From assembly GCA_029378245.1 (NCBI GenBank), contig JARKIF010000006.1, forward strand, positions 1,302,001 to 1,366,000: a stretch of DNA of 64,000 nt, in the 5' to 3' direction. Origin of the DNA: Roridomyces roridus (lineage: Eukaryota > Basidiomycota > Agaricomycetes > Agaricales > Mycenaceae). A program made the position numbers and the translations under genes. Below are positions 22,145 to 33,100 of the stretch, piece after piece (the stretch's first letter is position 1; every line of letters begins with the position of its first letter). Below the pieces are notes generated by a model. The model ran no database searches, was not told the DNA's origin, and saw only the letters and a list, made by a program, of their open reading frames with translations.

Positions 22145-22918
22145 AACCCTTGGGACTGGCACCAAATTCAATCAATCCTGGCTCATGCGAGCAAGCAAGT
22201 ATGGTTCCATGACGAGGATGTGCAGTCCACAGCACAGCACTCAAATGTTTGGCATGTGGTTGGGGAAATTGCGACTGAATGGTTCGACATGCGGGATGAA
22301 TATTATAGTATTGGCCGGAATCTGGCAGATACAAAAAGTTGGCATCCTTACATCCGTTCAGAGATATTCACGTGGTTGAGTCTATGGGACCGATCATCCG
22401 GTGATCTTGACTACTCAACCCAGTTGAAACAATTTACTTCAACTATCTGGGATGTATGGCACATCAAAAACAGAGAAGTTGAGAGCAGTTGGCAGAAACC
22501 AAGAGCCCTTGTGTCTACATTGTTGTGTTCAGTCTGGGACTCCTTTGCCTTCACTGGAGAGTACCATCTTGATGCTTTAGGCCCACTGGTCAAATCAACG
22601 CTTTGGGCAGCGATGAAAACACAATGGGCAGACTGGCAATCATCTGCAGTTCCAGCAGATGAAATGACGGAATTGAATTTTTCCCTGGGAACCATGATTT
22701 TCACTGCTGGAGAAAAGTCGAGGTCCATATCATTACGGAGCCACCAAGAAAAAGATGATGAAGGACCGGAAACACTTGAAACCCTACTGCGGGACTTGGC
22801 CGAGACAGTACAAACCTGTGAATTACAAGAAGACGATGACCACTGGACTCAAGTCTGGCAACAATTCCGAGTCAGATTGACTCTCTGGAACGTACGAAAT
22901 GATTTCAAAATGTTGTAG
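22145..22918 (+). pseudogene. DUF6535 membrane protein gene, 3' part
   Basis: The frame resumes directly after the element (NPWDWHQIQSILAHASKQV) and runs to TAG at 22916-22918. It includes WHVVGEIATEWFDMRDEYYS, WHPYIRSEIFTWLSLW and an acidic C-terminal region. It is soluble-looking and tryptophan-rich, with no recognised domain. It belongs to the gene starting at 10745, as shown by the in-frame junction. Confidence 0.75.
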
Positions 22919-23148
22919 TTTTCAGTCTGCTAGTAATGACAATTTTCTTCGGTGGTTTTCCGCTCAATTGAAGTGTGGTTTCTGTAAAACTATGTCCATT
23001 CACGTCCCATGGTAGCAGCCAAAACGAAGAGAGCAACTGCTAATGCACACGACGAGCGCGGGCTTCTACCCCGACTTGCAGCTGAAGCCGCAAGTATCGC
23101 ACTTGGGGCAGAACAAGAGATCCTGGGAGAATCGAACCAGACCGTTGT

Positions 23149-23640
23149 TTACATCTTCATAGGCGACATCCGGTGCACCTGCGACTCTGTGTCTTTGAGC
23201 ACATATACCTTATTCACATCCTGAGGAAGCAACAACCGATACCACCCGCCGGCATACGTTAGAGCGACGAGCTGGTGTTCTACCCAGCCACCCTCTTCTG
23301 TACCTGGGGCTTCAATCCACCCGACCACACAGCGCTCCTCGTCGACGTCGGACGGTGGGGCACGCATAGACGATGTCTGTGACAAAGAAATGTGGGCAGA
23401 TTGCACCGGGATCCGGTACTGAGCGTATGACCGCTCCGACTGGAAGTATTTAGGTAGCGGCAGGTACGGCGTGAGGGGCGAGAAGGTTGATTGTCGATTG
23501 CTGGAGCGGAGTGAGTGAAAATGCATGGGCTGTAATGATATACTCACGAGGCACCAAAGACCACCAAGTTGAAAAGATGGACTGTCCCCTTGTCACTCCA
23601 CACGCAAATCACCGTCGAAATGCAAGAGCCAAATCGCGAC
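23149..23640 (-). pseudogene. PROPPIN (Atg18/Hsv2-like WD repeat) fragment
   Basis: Two pieces joined by a short GTGAGT...CAG intron (about 23532-23549): SDKGTVHLFNLVV, then NRQSTFSPLTPYLPLPKYFQ, SERSYAQYRIPVQSAH and CVVGWIEAPGTEEGG...LVALTYAGGWYRL. These match the last two propeller blades of PROPPINs, which bind PI3P on autophagic and vacuolar membranes. The upstream blades with the FRRG/LRRG phosphoinositide motif are missing: a low-complexity, tRNA-like stretch adjoins at 23640-23720. It is a 5'-truncated copy, probably a pseudogene. Confidence 0.75.
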
Positions 23641-23908
23641 ATACGACGGCACAAACGACAAGGGAGGGAAGGAAAAAACTCCTTCGTCATTTTCCGGACA
23701 AGGCATCCCGAGGAATCGAACCCCCCACCAAACCCTCGCATGCAAACAAACGGCGATGGATTAGTGCTTGCTTGTAAATTTCTTTTTGTGGACTGTTCAT
23801 TATCAGGGTATGACAGAAAGGAAAGGACCTATAAGTATCGTTAAATTTTAAAGCACACATTGCGAATTCCAACTTCCATTCCATCTATTCTGTTCCCTCT
23901 TCACATTC
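23641..23908. other. Intergenic with tRNA-like B-box
   Basis: The minus strand carries GGGGGTTCGATTCCTCGGGA (about 23702-23722), a T-arm/B-box-like sequence followed by a T-run on the minus strand near 23680. There is no coding sequence here other than the flanking genes. Confidence 0.4.
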
Positions 23909-26300
23909 TCACCCCCTCACATCAACCAACTCCCCCTCGCCGTCTTCATCCTCCTCCTCAGCAAACTCACTTCCATCCCCTGACGCAGAAACCGACGCCG
24001 CAGCCTCCTCAATCGACACCTGCGACCCATGATGTCCTTTCCCTTTGTTGAGATACGGCCTCAACCCCTCACCCTCACCGTCAGAAGGAGAGGGAGGGAA
24101 CCACGCATTGAGACACCTCATCCTCTTGAGCCCTCGAATGTCCTGCTTTATGATGGCATGGCAGAACATGTCGAGGTCGAGGTCGTTGTCGTCGTAGCCT
24201 GTGAGTGAGGTGTGTCAGCGAGGAGGGTTTGGGAACGAGAACGAGAAGACTAGAAGCAGGACGCACCGAACGGCTGTTCAATCTCCTCGCCCGCAGCCAT
24301 AAAGCCGAGGTAGATGAACGACGCGACCATGACCTATCCTCGCATCAATGAACAGCCTTGCTGAGCGTGGAGAGATGAAACGCACCGCAGGGACCGCATG
24401 GACTCCAAACGCACTGACAAGCTGAAGCGGGAGGAGGAACAAGAACAGCCAGACGACGCTACACACAAAACAATCGTCAAATTGAGATAAGGAAGACACA
24501 AGAGGAGAGGACGCACTGTCGTATATGCACCGCGTAAATGCTACACGCGATGAGCTATATATCTTACAACCCGAGCAAGTAAAAAACGTACAAAGGAAGC
24601 GGCGTCGTCAAGATCTGTTCCAGCGCTGCGAATCGTTGGTAAATGCATCTCCAAGACTGGATGCGCGAAAGAAAACTCACTCGCCAAACTAATCTCAAAC
24701 TGCTGTATCCCACCCAAGACCCCACCGAGACTCGCGCCAGGCACGGTCCCGCGAAACTCGAGCACCGATGACCATTCCGACAGCGTGCGCAGGATCTAGT
24801 TTGCGTGTCACCGGGAGAACGTTAGGAGAGGATGGAGGAAAGCGACGTACCTCCTCAGGGAGATTTTCCCCCTCTTCCCACTCCTCGAGCTGCGCGACGC
24901 CCTGTGGGTGGATAGGCCCGACCCACCGACCTGAGCTTTTATTATTTTTACTCTTACCCTGCGAGCCCCCAGGATTCAGCCACACCGAGCGAAGATGAAG
25001 GGTAAACACACAGACCTTCTTTCCCGGTCCTTGCGCCGGAGCTTGGGCTTCATCACCCTCCCTCTTCCGCGAACCAAAACAACACCCACCCAAAGCCCAC
25101 CTCCACACACCCGCCACCATCTTCCCAAACTCGATAAACGCCGACGCAAACGGTATTGAATTAGGATTGATACGCCGGAAGACACCGGCCTCAGGCTTGG
25201 GATTAGACGCGGGGAGGAGCGGTTGTGCCGGGGGCACGTGCGGAGGCGTGGTGCTCCCTGACGTCAACACAGAGTCGGAGCGAGAGACCGTTTGCGAGAT
25301 GGTGTTGCTCCGCACGGGTGGGGAGACTGTCGCAGTTGCGGTGGAGGAGGTCGACGGGCGTTTTGACGCGTGAGATGTGGATTTTGGGGACTCGATGCCT
25401 GAGGCTGAGGTGGATGCCGGCTGGGCCAATTGCGGTGGCTATCAGGGTGTGAGTGACTGGAATGAATGGGGAGAGGCGGTAACACACGTCATGCAGAGGA
25501 CGAACGAGGTCGTAGAGATCCTCATAATAAATGCCAACTTCCCCGCGTAGGTGGTGTTTCAGCGAAATAGAAAAACTGTTCGTGGAATGAATGGAGGAGT
25601 ATATATAAATGCGGAAGACGCACGCCACAATAAGATCGAGAGCCATGCGCTTTTCGGCCATGCATTTGACCAGCTCGGGTTGCGGGAGCGTAGACGGGAG
25701 GCTAGTACCCGGGGTCAGTCTCGGCGGCACGTGGATCCAAATGAGTCGACTGAGAGTCCGCGCGTTACGAATAATGTCGGCCCATGCAGTGCGTCCCATC
25801 CAGTAGCGATCGTATCTACTTCGGTATTAGCGCATGAAAAGACATTCAAAAGAGCGCCCGACCCAGATCCGGCGCGGTAGGAGATGACGAAGCCGATTAC
25901 CATCCCTGTCGCGGAGTCGGCGGTCAAGTGAGATGGACGAGGGGAGAAGACAGACCCATGACGGTGAGGAAGACGCTTGGGATTTCGATCGTTCGACCGG
26001 TGACTTGCCAGACGTAGACGACCAGCATGGCAAAGAGGGTGTGCAATCTGGGGTAATCAGTGCAGTTCCCCGTATGAAAATGAAAGACATACACGACCGC
26101 GGGCCATATCTGCCATATGACGCTTCCCCTATAGCAGGATGAAGACAATAGCGATGCCTGGGACAGCGAGCGTACCTTCCAAAAGTCCACTTGAGGAACG
26201 CGTAGGCGGGAATGCTCGGCACGGCGCCAACCGAGATGGCACGGGGCTGAAGTGCCGGGAGGAGCGGGTGGTTGCCCGTGTTGGATCGATGACTGCTCAT
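23909..26300 (-). CDS. Bestrophin-like anion channel (RFP-TM / UPF0187 family)
   Basis: The start is ATG at 26300 (MSSHRSNTGNHPLLPALQPR); it ends DVRG-stop at 23909. Many short exons join: LKWTFGR, GSVIWQIWPAVV, LHTLFAMLVVYVWQVTGRTI, MVIGFVISYRAGSG/YDRYWMGRTAWADIIRNARTLSR, KRMALDLIVA/FSISLKHHLRGEVGIYYEDL, then a long Ser/Thr/Pro-rich cytosolic insert (25200-25440). After that come an N-P-N-S-I-P-F-A helix region, a small FRGTVPGA...GGVLGGIQQFE exon, further membrane exons, and the family ending GYDDNDLDLDMFCHAII (24150-24205). The GFVISYR-Y-R-(Y/W)W-G-R signature is diagnostic. These proteins form chloride/anion channels in plasma or organelle membranes. No lesion was found, but not every intron was resolved. 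Confidence 0.88.
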
Positions 26301-27046
26301 GCTTCAACTGGCGTGCTGGATGCGCGTCGCGTCGGCGTGTTGGTGGGCGGCGATGTCGTCGTCAACGTGGAAAGGAAGAAGAGGCTGACATCATTGATCG
26401 CTAACGAAAACTCCAAACATAGTTTGCCGATGGCGATGCCGCTCTTGCCGTGATTCCACCAGGTAGATTCTGCCAGGTGCCACTGTCCCAATTTCGGGGA
26501 TACTTACTAGGTTGACTGGAAAGATCAACAAGTAAAAGGGATACCATTTTGATCATTGGGCAGGTCACCGACTGGAGTCGAACGAGCGTAGCGCGGAACC
26601 CAAGTGGAATTCTGGGCCCAAGGAGCCGGCATCCTCCTCTTTGTATCCCTTCTATGAGTAGTAACGCTGAGCTGCCCACTGGCTACGCATCTCGCACGAA
26701 TGAAACAGAAAAACAAACAAAAGACGCAGCCTTGACTATTCGACCATGACCTCGGGCCCGAGTTGAACCGGAGCTCCGGTCCGTGTTGTAGCTACACATC
26801 CTGACAGTTCGCTGGAACTTCTAGGTCAGTACTTAGTTTTGCTGATACGTACTTCAGAATCAGAGTTGGGCTCCTTCAACCGGCCAGCCGCCCGTCTGCG
26901 GCTGTTGCAACTCATCTGCCATGTATATATGACTGTTTCAAAAGAGAAACCACTTACACTGCGGGGAGCAGGTGAGGTGAAGATTGCAGTTGACTTTATA
27001 CTGGCCAACAAAAAAAACACTGGAGAGAACTGATGCAAGCGCCTAG
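26301..27046. other. Gene-free stretch with tRNA-like repeat
   Basis: No gene is recognised. At 26561-26600 there is a copy of a dispersed B-box repeat (GACTGGAGTCGAACGAGCGT). The remainder is unremarkable. Confidence 0.45.
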
Positions 27047-27440
27047 GAGTTGCCACCTCGAGTCGAACGAGCGCGGTGCGCAAATTAATTTATACCACCT
27101 ATGTAAAGGTGCAGCGCTTGAGTAAGCCATGGTCTTGCTGGGCTAGAGTATGTGGCTTGTGAAGATCGTCTGGTTTGTTGTGAAACTCGACGGAGATACG
27201 CTGGGCCCATGAATGGTTTTGAAGGGGGAAAAGACCAAACACAGTCAATACCAGATTATGGAAACGCCCGAGTCGAACGGTTGCCAGGCTGCGCACGCCG
27301 ACACATCTGTGCACCGCAATCCGGTCCTGTTACTCGCAAATGTCTGCAGCAGGAGCGTGTACAGCACGCGAAGAAAGAGGGTATCGTCGTGCTGAATGCC
27401 ATTTCGGTAATTCGATCCAGGCAACTGATCTAGTATACTG
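27047..27440. repeat. Dispersed tRNA-like repeat, copy A
   Basis: It contains CTCGAGTCGAACGAGCGCGG (27056-27075) and a second GAGTCGAACGG (27270). Downstream, GAGCGTGTACAGCACGCGAA (27353-27372) and ATGCCATTTCGGTAATTCGA (27396-27415) reappear at 36594-36680 with substitutions. The intervening GATACGCTGGGCCCATGAAT (27194-27213) matches 36461-36480. Read on the minus strand, GTTCGACTC is a pol III B-box, so this is a SINE-like family. Confidence 0.7.
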
Positions 27441-27587
27441 GTAAGCGTAAGGGAGGTTGACTGGAGGCGTCAAAGCAGATCAAGCCGGCGCTGGAACGGG
27501 ATGACGAGTCTCCTCCCGGCAAGGGAACAAGCTTTCAGAGCCTGTATGTCGCGGATCTCAAAAGTATTTGGACCACCATTTTGGCGT

Positions 27588-27690
27588 CCAAATCCTCCAG
27601 ATCTGGCGAGATCTGATCAGAAAGCTAACACGTCCAGCGTTTGAAATCAGGCCAAATCTGAATCAAGCCAGATTTGGCCATTTCTGGTTG
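27588..27690. repeat. AGATCTGGCGAGAT-type palindromic repeat, short tract
   Basis: Degenerate copies of AGATCTGGCGAGATCTG, CCAAATCTG and CCAGATTTGG occur, related to the larger tract at 34985-35170. Confidence 0.6.
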
Positions 27691-28771
27691 GGTTCAAAGA
27701 TGTTTTCACCGCGTGGGTTTGATCAAGGTTTCTTGCAGATATTTGATTTCTCTTATCTTGCCGGTTTTCCAATCCGGCGCCAATCACGCCACGGCAGTCA
27801 AGCCGTATTCGGCATCGGCATCGGCTACTTAGACCCAACTTCAGGGGACACCCAGTTTGATTTCCCTTCAGTGCAACGGTAACTGTTCGATTCGTGGGCT
27901 CGGTGATGCCGAGGGAGCCGAGGATTTATGATACTAGTAAGTTGAACGTGGTGGGTCCTTCAGGGTTCAAGCGATGTGGTAAGTATGTACTGGAGGATCA
28001 CTTCAATCACACATAGAAATTTCTTGCGAGGTTAGTTCCCCTAAGAAGACACCCACCCACTAGGACATGGCGTGCAATACGTTCAGCAAATAACAGATTA
28101 CTTGAGAGCAGCTGAAATTTCGCACGGTTCATTTTCTGGTTCAACTATTCAACAACGCCAGATTCAAGACACGGTCTACAGTTCTCCAGTCGAACTTTGA
28201 GCTCATATGCACTGACTCGCCATGCTCGGCCCGTGGGTCGTCGACTACACCACCGATCCGAAGAGACGTTGCGACGAGGTCGGAAGCAAATGTCAAACGA
28301 TGTTTTTGTGTGAAGTCAGCGAGATAAGCTTTTGACGTCGGATGTGGCGACAAAGCTGAAATCAATTGAGGGTCGATTGACGCCGACGTCGAATCGACGT
28401 CGCCGCCTTACCTCAAATTGAAGCCGTTTCTTCACTCAATGAGCTTCAATTATTCATTGATTCCAATTCTCAAAAGACTCGAACAGTTGACATGCAGGAA
28501 AGAATATCATATTCCTCAGGAAACAAACAGTGTGTAATGTACAAGAAAATGAGAATCCATGGCGAGCATCACCATTCCCGTGTTGAGTAGAGAAATTCAG
28601 CTTGCAGGCCATTTTGGTGGTGGCTCGAGGTTGAAACGACACTTGGAGGTTGGCGCCTTGATCATTTTGTATTTTCGTGGAGTGAGAAAACTTGTCATTC
28701 GAGAATGTTGCCGTCGGGTTACGTAGCAAGAGTGTGGCGCCAACAGCGGGTGCGAGCAGCGTAGTCTCGGG
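27691..28771. other. Gene-free stretch
   Basis: No recognised gene. GACGTCGAATCGACGTCG (28387-28404) is a local palindrome, and a related GACGTCGAAGCC occurs near 31003. Otherwise there is nothing supportable. Confidence 0.4.
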
Positions 28772-28819
28772 ACCAGACTCTAGTACAACTGACGATCAAG
28801 TAGTTGTATAGAGTCTGGT
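28772..28819. repeat. Hairpin-forming inverted repeat
   Basis: ACCAGACTCTAGTACAACT (28772-28790) and AGTTGTATAGAGTCTGGT (28802-28819) pair over 18 bp with one bulged G and an 11-nt loop. It abuts the left end of the TIR element below. Confidence 0.85.
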
Positions 28820-30190
28820 AGTAAACACGCCATGCCAAAGGGCATCGCCCACCTTATGTCAGCACGTCACATGATTTCCATGCCGTCTCCTTCCTCCTCG
28901 CCTTTCCGCCTCAATCCGCACTTTTCACGCCCGGAATCGACCTCAAAATTGTCCCTGCTCGCTCTCCCGACCTAAACGACGACCTTCCTCGCAAAAACGA
29001 GGCCTGGACTCCAAGATCTCGCCCAGAATCGCAGCGCCCAATGTGCACGCCATCGGACCTCTTGCACGCTCTACTTTGGGCGTGGCGGGCCCCATCCTCC
29101 ATGGAGCGACGAGTCTATGATATAATGAGGATGTTGGAGGTGGATTTGGTCATTATGGGACCCCTGGTGCGTTGCTGTCGCTGGCGCAGATTCTGCATTC
29201 ACATAGCTCTTGCGCAGGACCTCTGACAGGCGATTCTCTTCCTTGGATTCGATACCTTCCATCGCTTGCGACCATTCCTCATCCCTGAGAGGTCTTCCCG
29301 ACCGCGCGCTAGGATACGTACACCGCCGTGGTCTCGTTCTTTCCGAGTCTTCGTCCCCGAGCATCTTCCCTCACAAAACCACCGAGACATCGGACCCAAT
29401 GACTGTTCTCACTACCCTCCCCCTGCTCCGCTGCGCCATTCAGTTTTCCTCCCCGACCGTCGCTCTCGCTGTCATCCTGGTCCACCGTAATTTGCAAGGA
29501 CGCCCCGACTACTTGCGCCACGCAGCTGGTCTGGTAAGAAGAACGCTTGGACCACGGCTGGACGAACGCCTGAGCACGCGCAGCATCGCAGATTGCTCCT
29601 GTACTCTTGTCCGACGTGCTTGCGTTCGCCTTCCATCTCATCGGGGCATTCTTGCACACGGGCGGAGCCTACCTGCCGTTGGCTGTTGCGCGCGCGGGCG
29701 TAGAGGTCAAAGCCAAGCTGTTGATCGCGCGCATCTTCCAGCTGGTGTGCTACGATGCGGGTGGCCTCTGCATGTCGGGTATGAGTCGTACCTACAACAA
29801 TGTTTGTTAGCTTGACAACATATATATCTCCTTACCCCATCTTTTTTTGAACCTGGCAAGGCAAATACATATGTAGGACGCACATTGATTAATAGGTAAC
29901 AGGGAATGAGAGCCAGCGAGCTTCAGATACCAAAGTTGGTGTCAAGTCTACTCGATAACGTCTCGGTCGAGTCGGTTCGAACTTGGACTTGAAATTTTGA
30001 TTCCGTGGATCCGGAAAATGTTCAATACAGCCTAAAGTAATTCTAGGAGTGTTTTCTGTCCCAGCGGCGCGTTCATTGAGCGCGAAACGAGGCCAGAAAG
30101 CGGGATGGAGAGATATCACATGGATAACATGTGACGTGCTGACATAAGGTGGGCGATGCCCTTTGTATGTCCGTGATTACTATAGGACTA
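28807..30190. mobile_element. 1.4-kb element with 38-bp perfect terminal inverted repeats
   Basis: 28836-28873 and 30128-30165 are perfect inverted copies (CAAAGGGCATCGCCC...GTCACATG). Weaker inverted similarity extends outward (TAGTAAACACG against TAGTAATCACG) to about 28807 and 30190. Inside are GC-rich plus-strand ORFs, the clearest at 29607-29810 with a hydrophobic stretch (DVLAFAFHLIGAFLHTGGAY). No transposase motif was recognised. It is either a non-autonomous DNA transposon or a host segment caught between two inverted element ends. No target duplication was found. Confidence 0.6.
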
Positions 30191-33100
30191 CGAGCAGCGG
30201 CGTAGAAATCTTCTGTGACGGCCAAGGTGAGGTATTGGAAGGGCGGAAGGAGTGAGAGCGGACGTGAGGCACTGAAGGAGGGGAGGGAGGGAGGCGGTGG
30301 AGGGAGGGGCGATGATTCATGGAAGCCGATACGGATGCGAGTCGCGTGGCCAGACGTACGGACGGTGGGATACGGCAGCTTCTCTGGCTCCAGCGAGACA
30401 CGGGTTTGAGCGGGAAGCCTGATGAGACTCTGTTCATGTCCTGCTCCTGAGGCAATCTTGAGGTCACGAGGTGAGATGGCGTGAGTGGACTGAGACATCG
30501 ACGGCGGCCGCGCCAACAGGAGGGTGGGCAAGGGACACTGGCAGGGGTGGGTGCTGTGTTCAGAGCGAGTTGAAGGGGCGAAGATGCTGCTGGCGCTCGG
30601 AAGGGAATGGAGTGGGTGGAGGCGGGAAGAAAGAAAGTGGGAGGGAGACAAACAAGGGACAAGCGAAAGTTGTGTTGACTGAACTCACGTGATTGATTAC
30701 GACTCAGTCAACAAAGTCCTTTCTCGCTTCCGAGTCTCGCTCGGCTTAAGCTGTAAGTGTGGTCTTGTCTTGTCCTCGACTCCGAGTCCACGCTCAGAAT
30801 ACATAAATCGACTCGTGTGCAGTACAGGTACTGGTTTACATTCCAGTTGTATTTAATCCGAGTCGAGCCTCGACTAAGTGACAAGTGTTAAGTATGTACT
30901 GTGGAGATTACATCGGGCAATATTCCCACATAGACGTTGGGGAGGCCCTCAATATGATGTCGAAGTCAAGCTGGAATCGACGCTGTGGGAGTGACATTGA
31001 ACCGACGTCGAAGCCAACCCTTTTTTACATCATCAGAAAGCTTTGATAAAGCATCTTGCTTTGACATCGGCCCAAAGTTTCGACGGGTCGGTGGTGTATG
31101 CATCGTCCGGGAATCATAGTATTCATACTGACTCATTATTCTCTCCAACACTCTCCTTCATCTGGTGCCTTTCGTCTCGCTATAGCCGCCGGAGATGGCG
31201 AGGATTGGCAGCGAATCTTGAGCGAATCTATCTATTTACTGGTGCGTGTCCTTGGCTGTCGAGCACGAAAAAACTTGCTCACGTGTCCGTCTCCATCCAC
31301 GCCTGACTCGACCCGCGACTGGATAACCGTGTCCCACTATCCAAGCCACTCCCCTTCTTCCTCATCACTCGAAACATCACCAAAACCGCCATCCCGCTGT
31401 CGACCAACTAAGCGCCGTCTTCAACACTTTCACTCCCCAGTCACGCTCCCTCAACACAGACACCCCGGATATGGGTCAATACACACGTCCTGCGTCTCTC
31501 CCTCTCGTTCCGTCGTGCCGATGCGTAGGCAGGTGCGATCCGAACAGACTCGACCGCGTAGAGTGGTCTATCCCCGACATCTTTCGTCGCGTTGTGCATG
31601 ATACACTGGCACGGACCAATGATACGGGAACTTGCCGAAATTTGGAGAGACAGCGGAGACTGGAGTTGGTGAGCGCTCGAGTTATGAGCCGAGGATTACG
31701 GAGGAATGGCGATGGTGCGGCGGCATGATGAGCGAAAACGAGGCAGAGGAGGAGCGGGACGCGCCCAGTTGATTTGATCAACTGTGGGGCGGGTGGCATC
31801 TCTCCGTCGAGTACCTTCCTTTTCTCGTACCTAGTTGCTCGAATGAAATTCGTCTTGCTCTGCTCCTGGAACAATAATTAGAACAGCTGGGAATCAAGGA
31901 CGGACATACCTTTCATGAACTGGTGTGTGTACACACGAGTTCCTGAGAATCAGTGGTTAGCTACATGCGCGTGCTCGAAGATTTGGAATGTGTTCAATAT
32001 TTACAAGAGGAGGACGGCGATGGTCGTTCCAGAATTTTCAGACGCGAACGCTTGTACTTGGGTTTGAAGGGACCCCAGATTGGCGCTTCAAACATATTAG
32101 AATACAAATATTTGAACCAGCTACTAGTTCAAACAATACCTACAAATTGGAGGTGGACAATCCAAACTGTATCTAGTCAGTCAAGCTCTGAAACCAATTG
32201 CGGGCACACTTATGGTTGAACTTGAGGGATTCTCGTCCTCGTGTTCTCAGCGAGGAAAAAACGAACCGAGGATGTGCACCACCTGTGGTATGGCGGTTCA
32301 GTGAGAAAAATCTAGGTGTACCTGTCCGAGCCTTCAGTTCAAACCCCACTGATAGGATCCAAACCTCACCGATAACCGGTACTAGTTAGCAAATCAATCC
32401 ACGCTGTCGGCGGCCCGTCGCAGGCAGACTTGCCTCCACACGAACTGAATGCAGTGTCAGTATCAGCCCGTGCTGCTCAATCGTAAGTCAATGAACGAAA
32501 TAACAGCCACGTGAAATTGAAACTGGGCTTGATTCCAACTCATAGCACACACCGTGCTACAGTCAAGTCAGCGGGACTGAAATAGTTGAACCAAACCGTA
32601 GATCGGCAGGCACCTTTGAGAAAATAGAATCCAGTGAAGAACCAAGCCCCCAAATTGAGCACGCACAGCCGGACAGACCGAGTGAAGTGTGCCGGAATTT
32701 AGATCAACGAAGAGATGGACGCGCCTTCGACTTAGAGCTGTACCAACTACCAAGGTCACAACTGGACCCGGAACGGAGTCGTTGTTCAGAATCCGCAGCT
32801 ACAAACAAATCAACATGGCCGACATTGAAAACAACTCACAAGGCTCACCAACTGGGACGTAATGTTCGTTGGAGCCAATGGGACTGAAAGGAATAAAGAG
32901 AGGTGGGTCAAGACAGCTCCGTTACTTGTGTACATCTGAGTAGCATAGCCGGTGTATTTAAAACGAGAGTACACACCCAACAGACATTCTGAACGTAACT
33001 ATCAAGCCAACTGATTCAGCATAACCACAAACGAGCGTGAATAAAAGGCTACTCACCACATGCAACCACTGCTCTCAAGTCAACCAAAAAATGGGGCATA

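Noticed and set aside
29210..29815. 201-codon plus ORF inside the TIR element as a transposase
   Set aside because: No catalytic or DNA-binding motif is visible; another frame (29607-29810) looks more protein-like.
30073..30662. Minus ORFs of 160-192 codons rich in Ser/Pro/Arg
   Set aside because: They are explained by biased GGAGG/CCTCC composition; two frames are open at once.
31953..32219. Plus ORFs near 32 kb
   Set aside because: Two frames are open over the same AT-rich stretch and there is no homology I can recognise.
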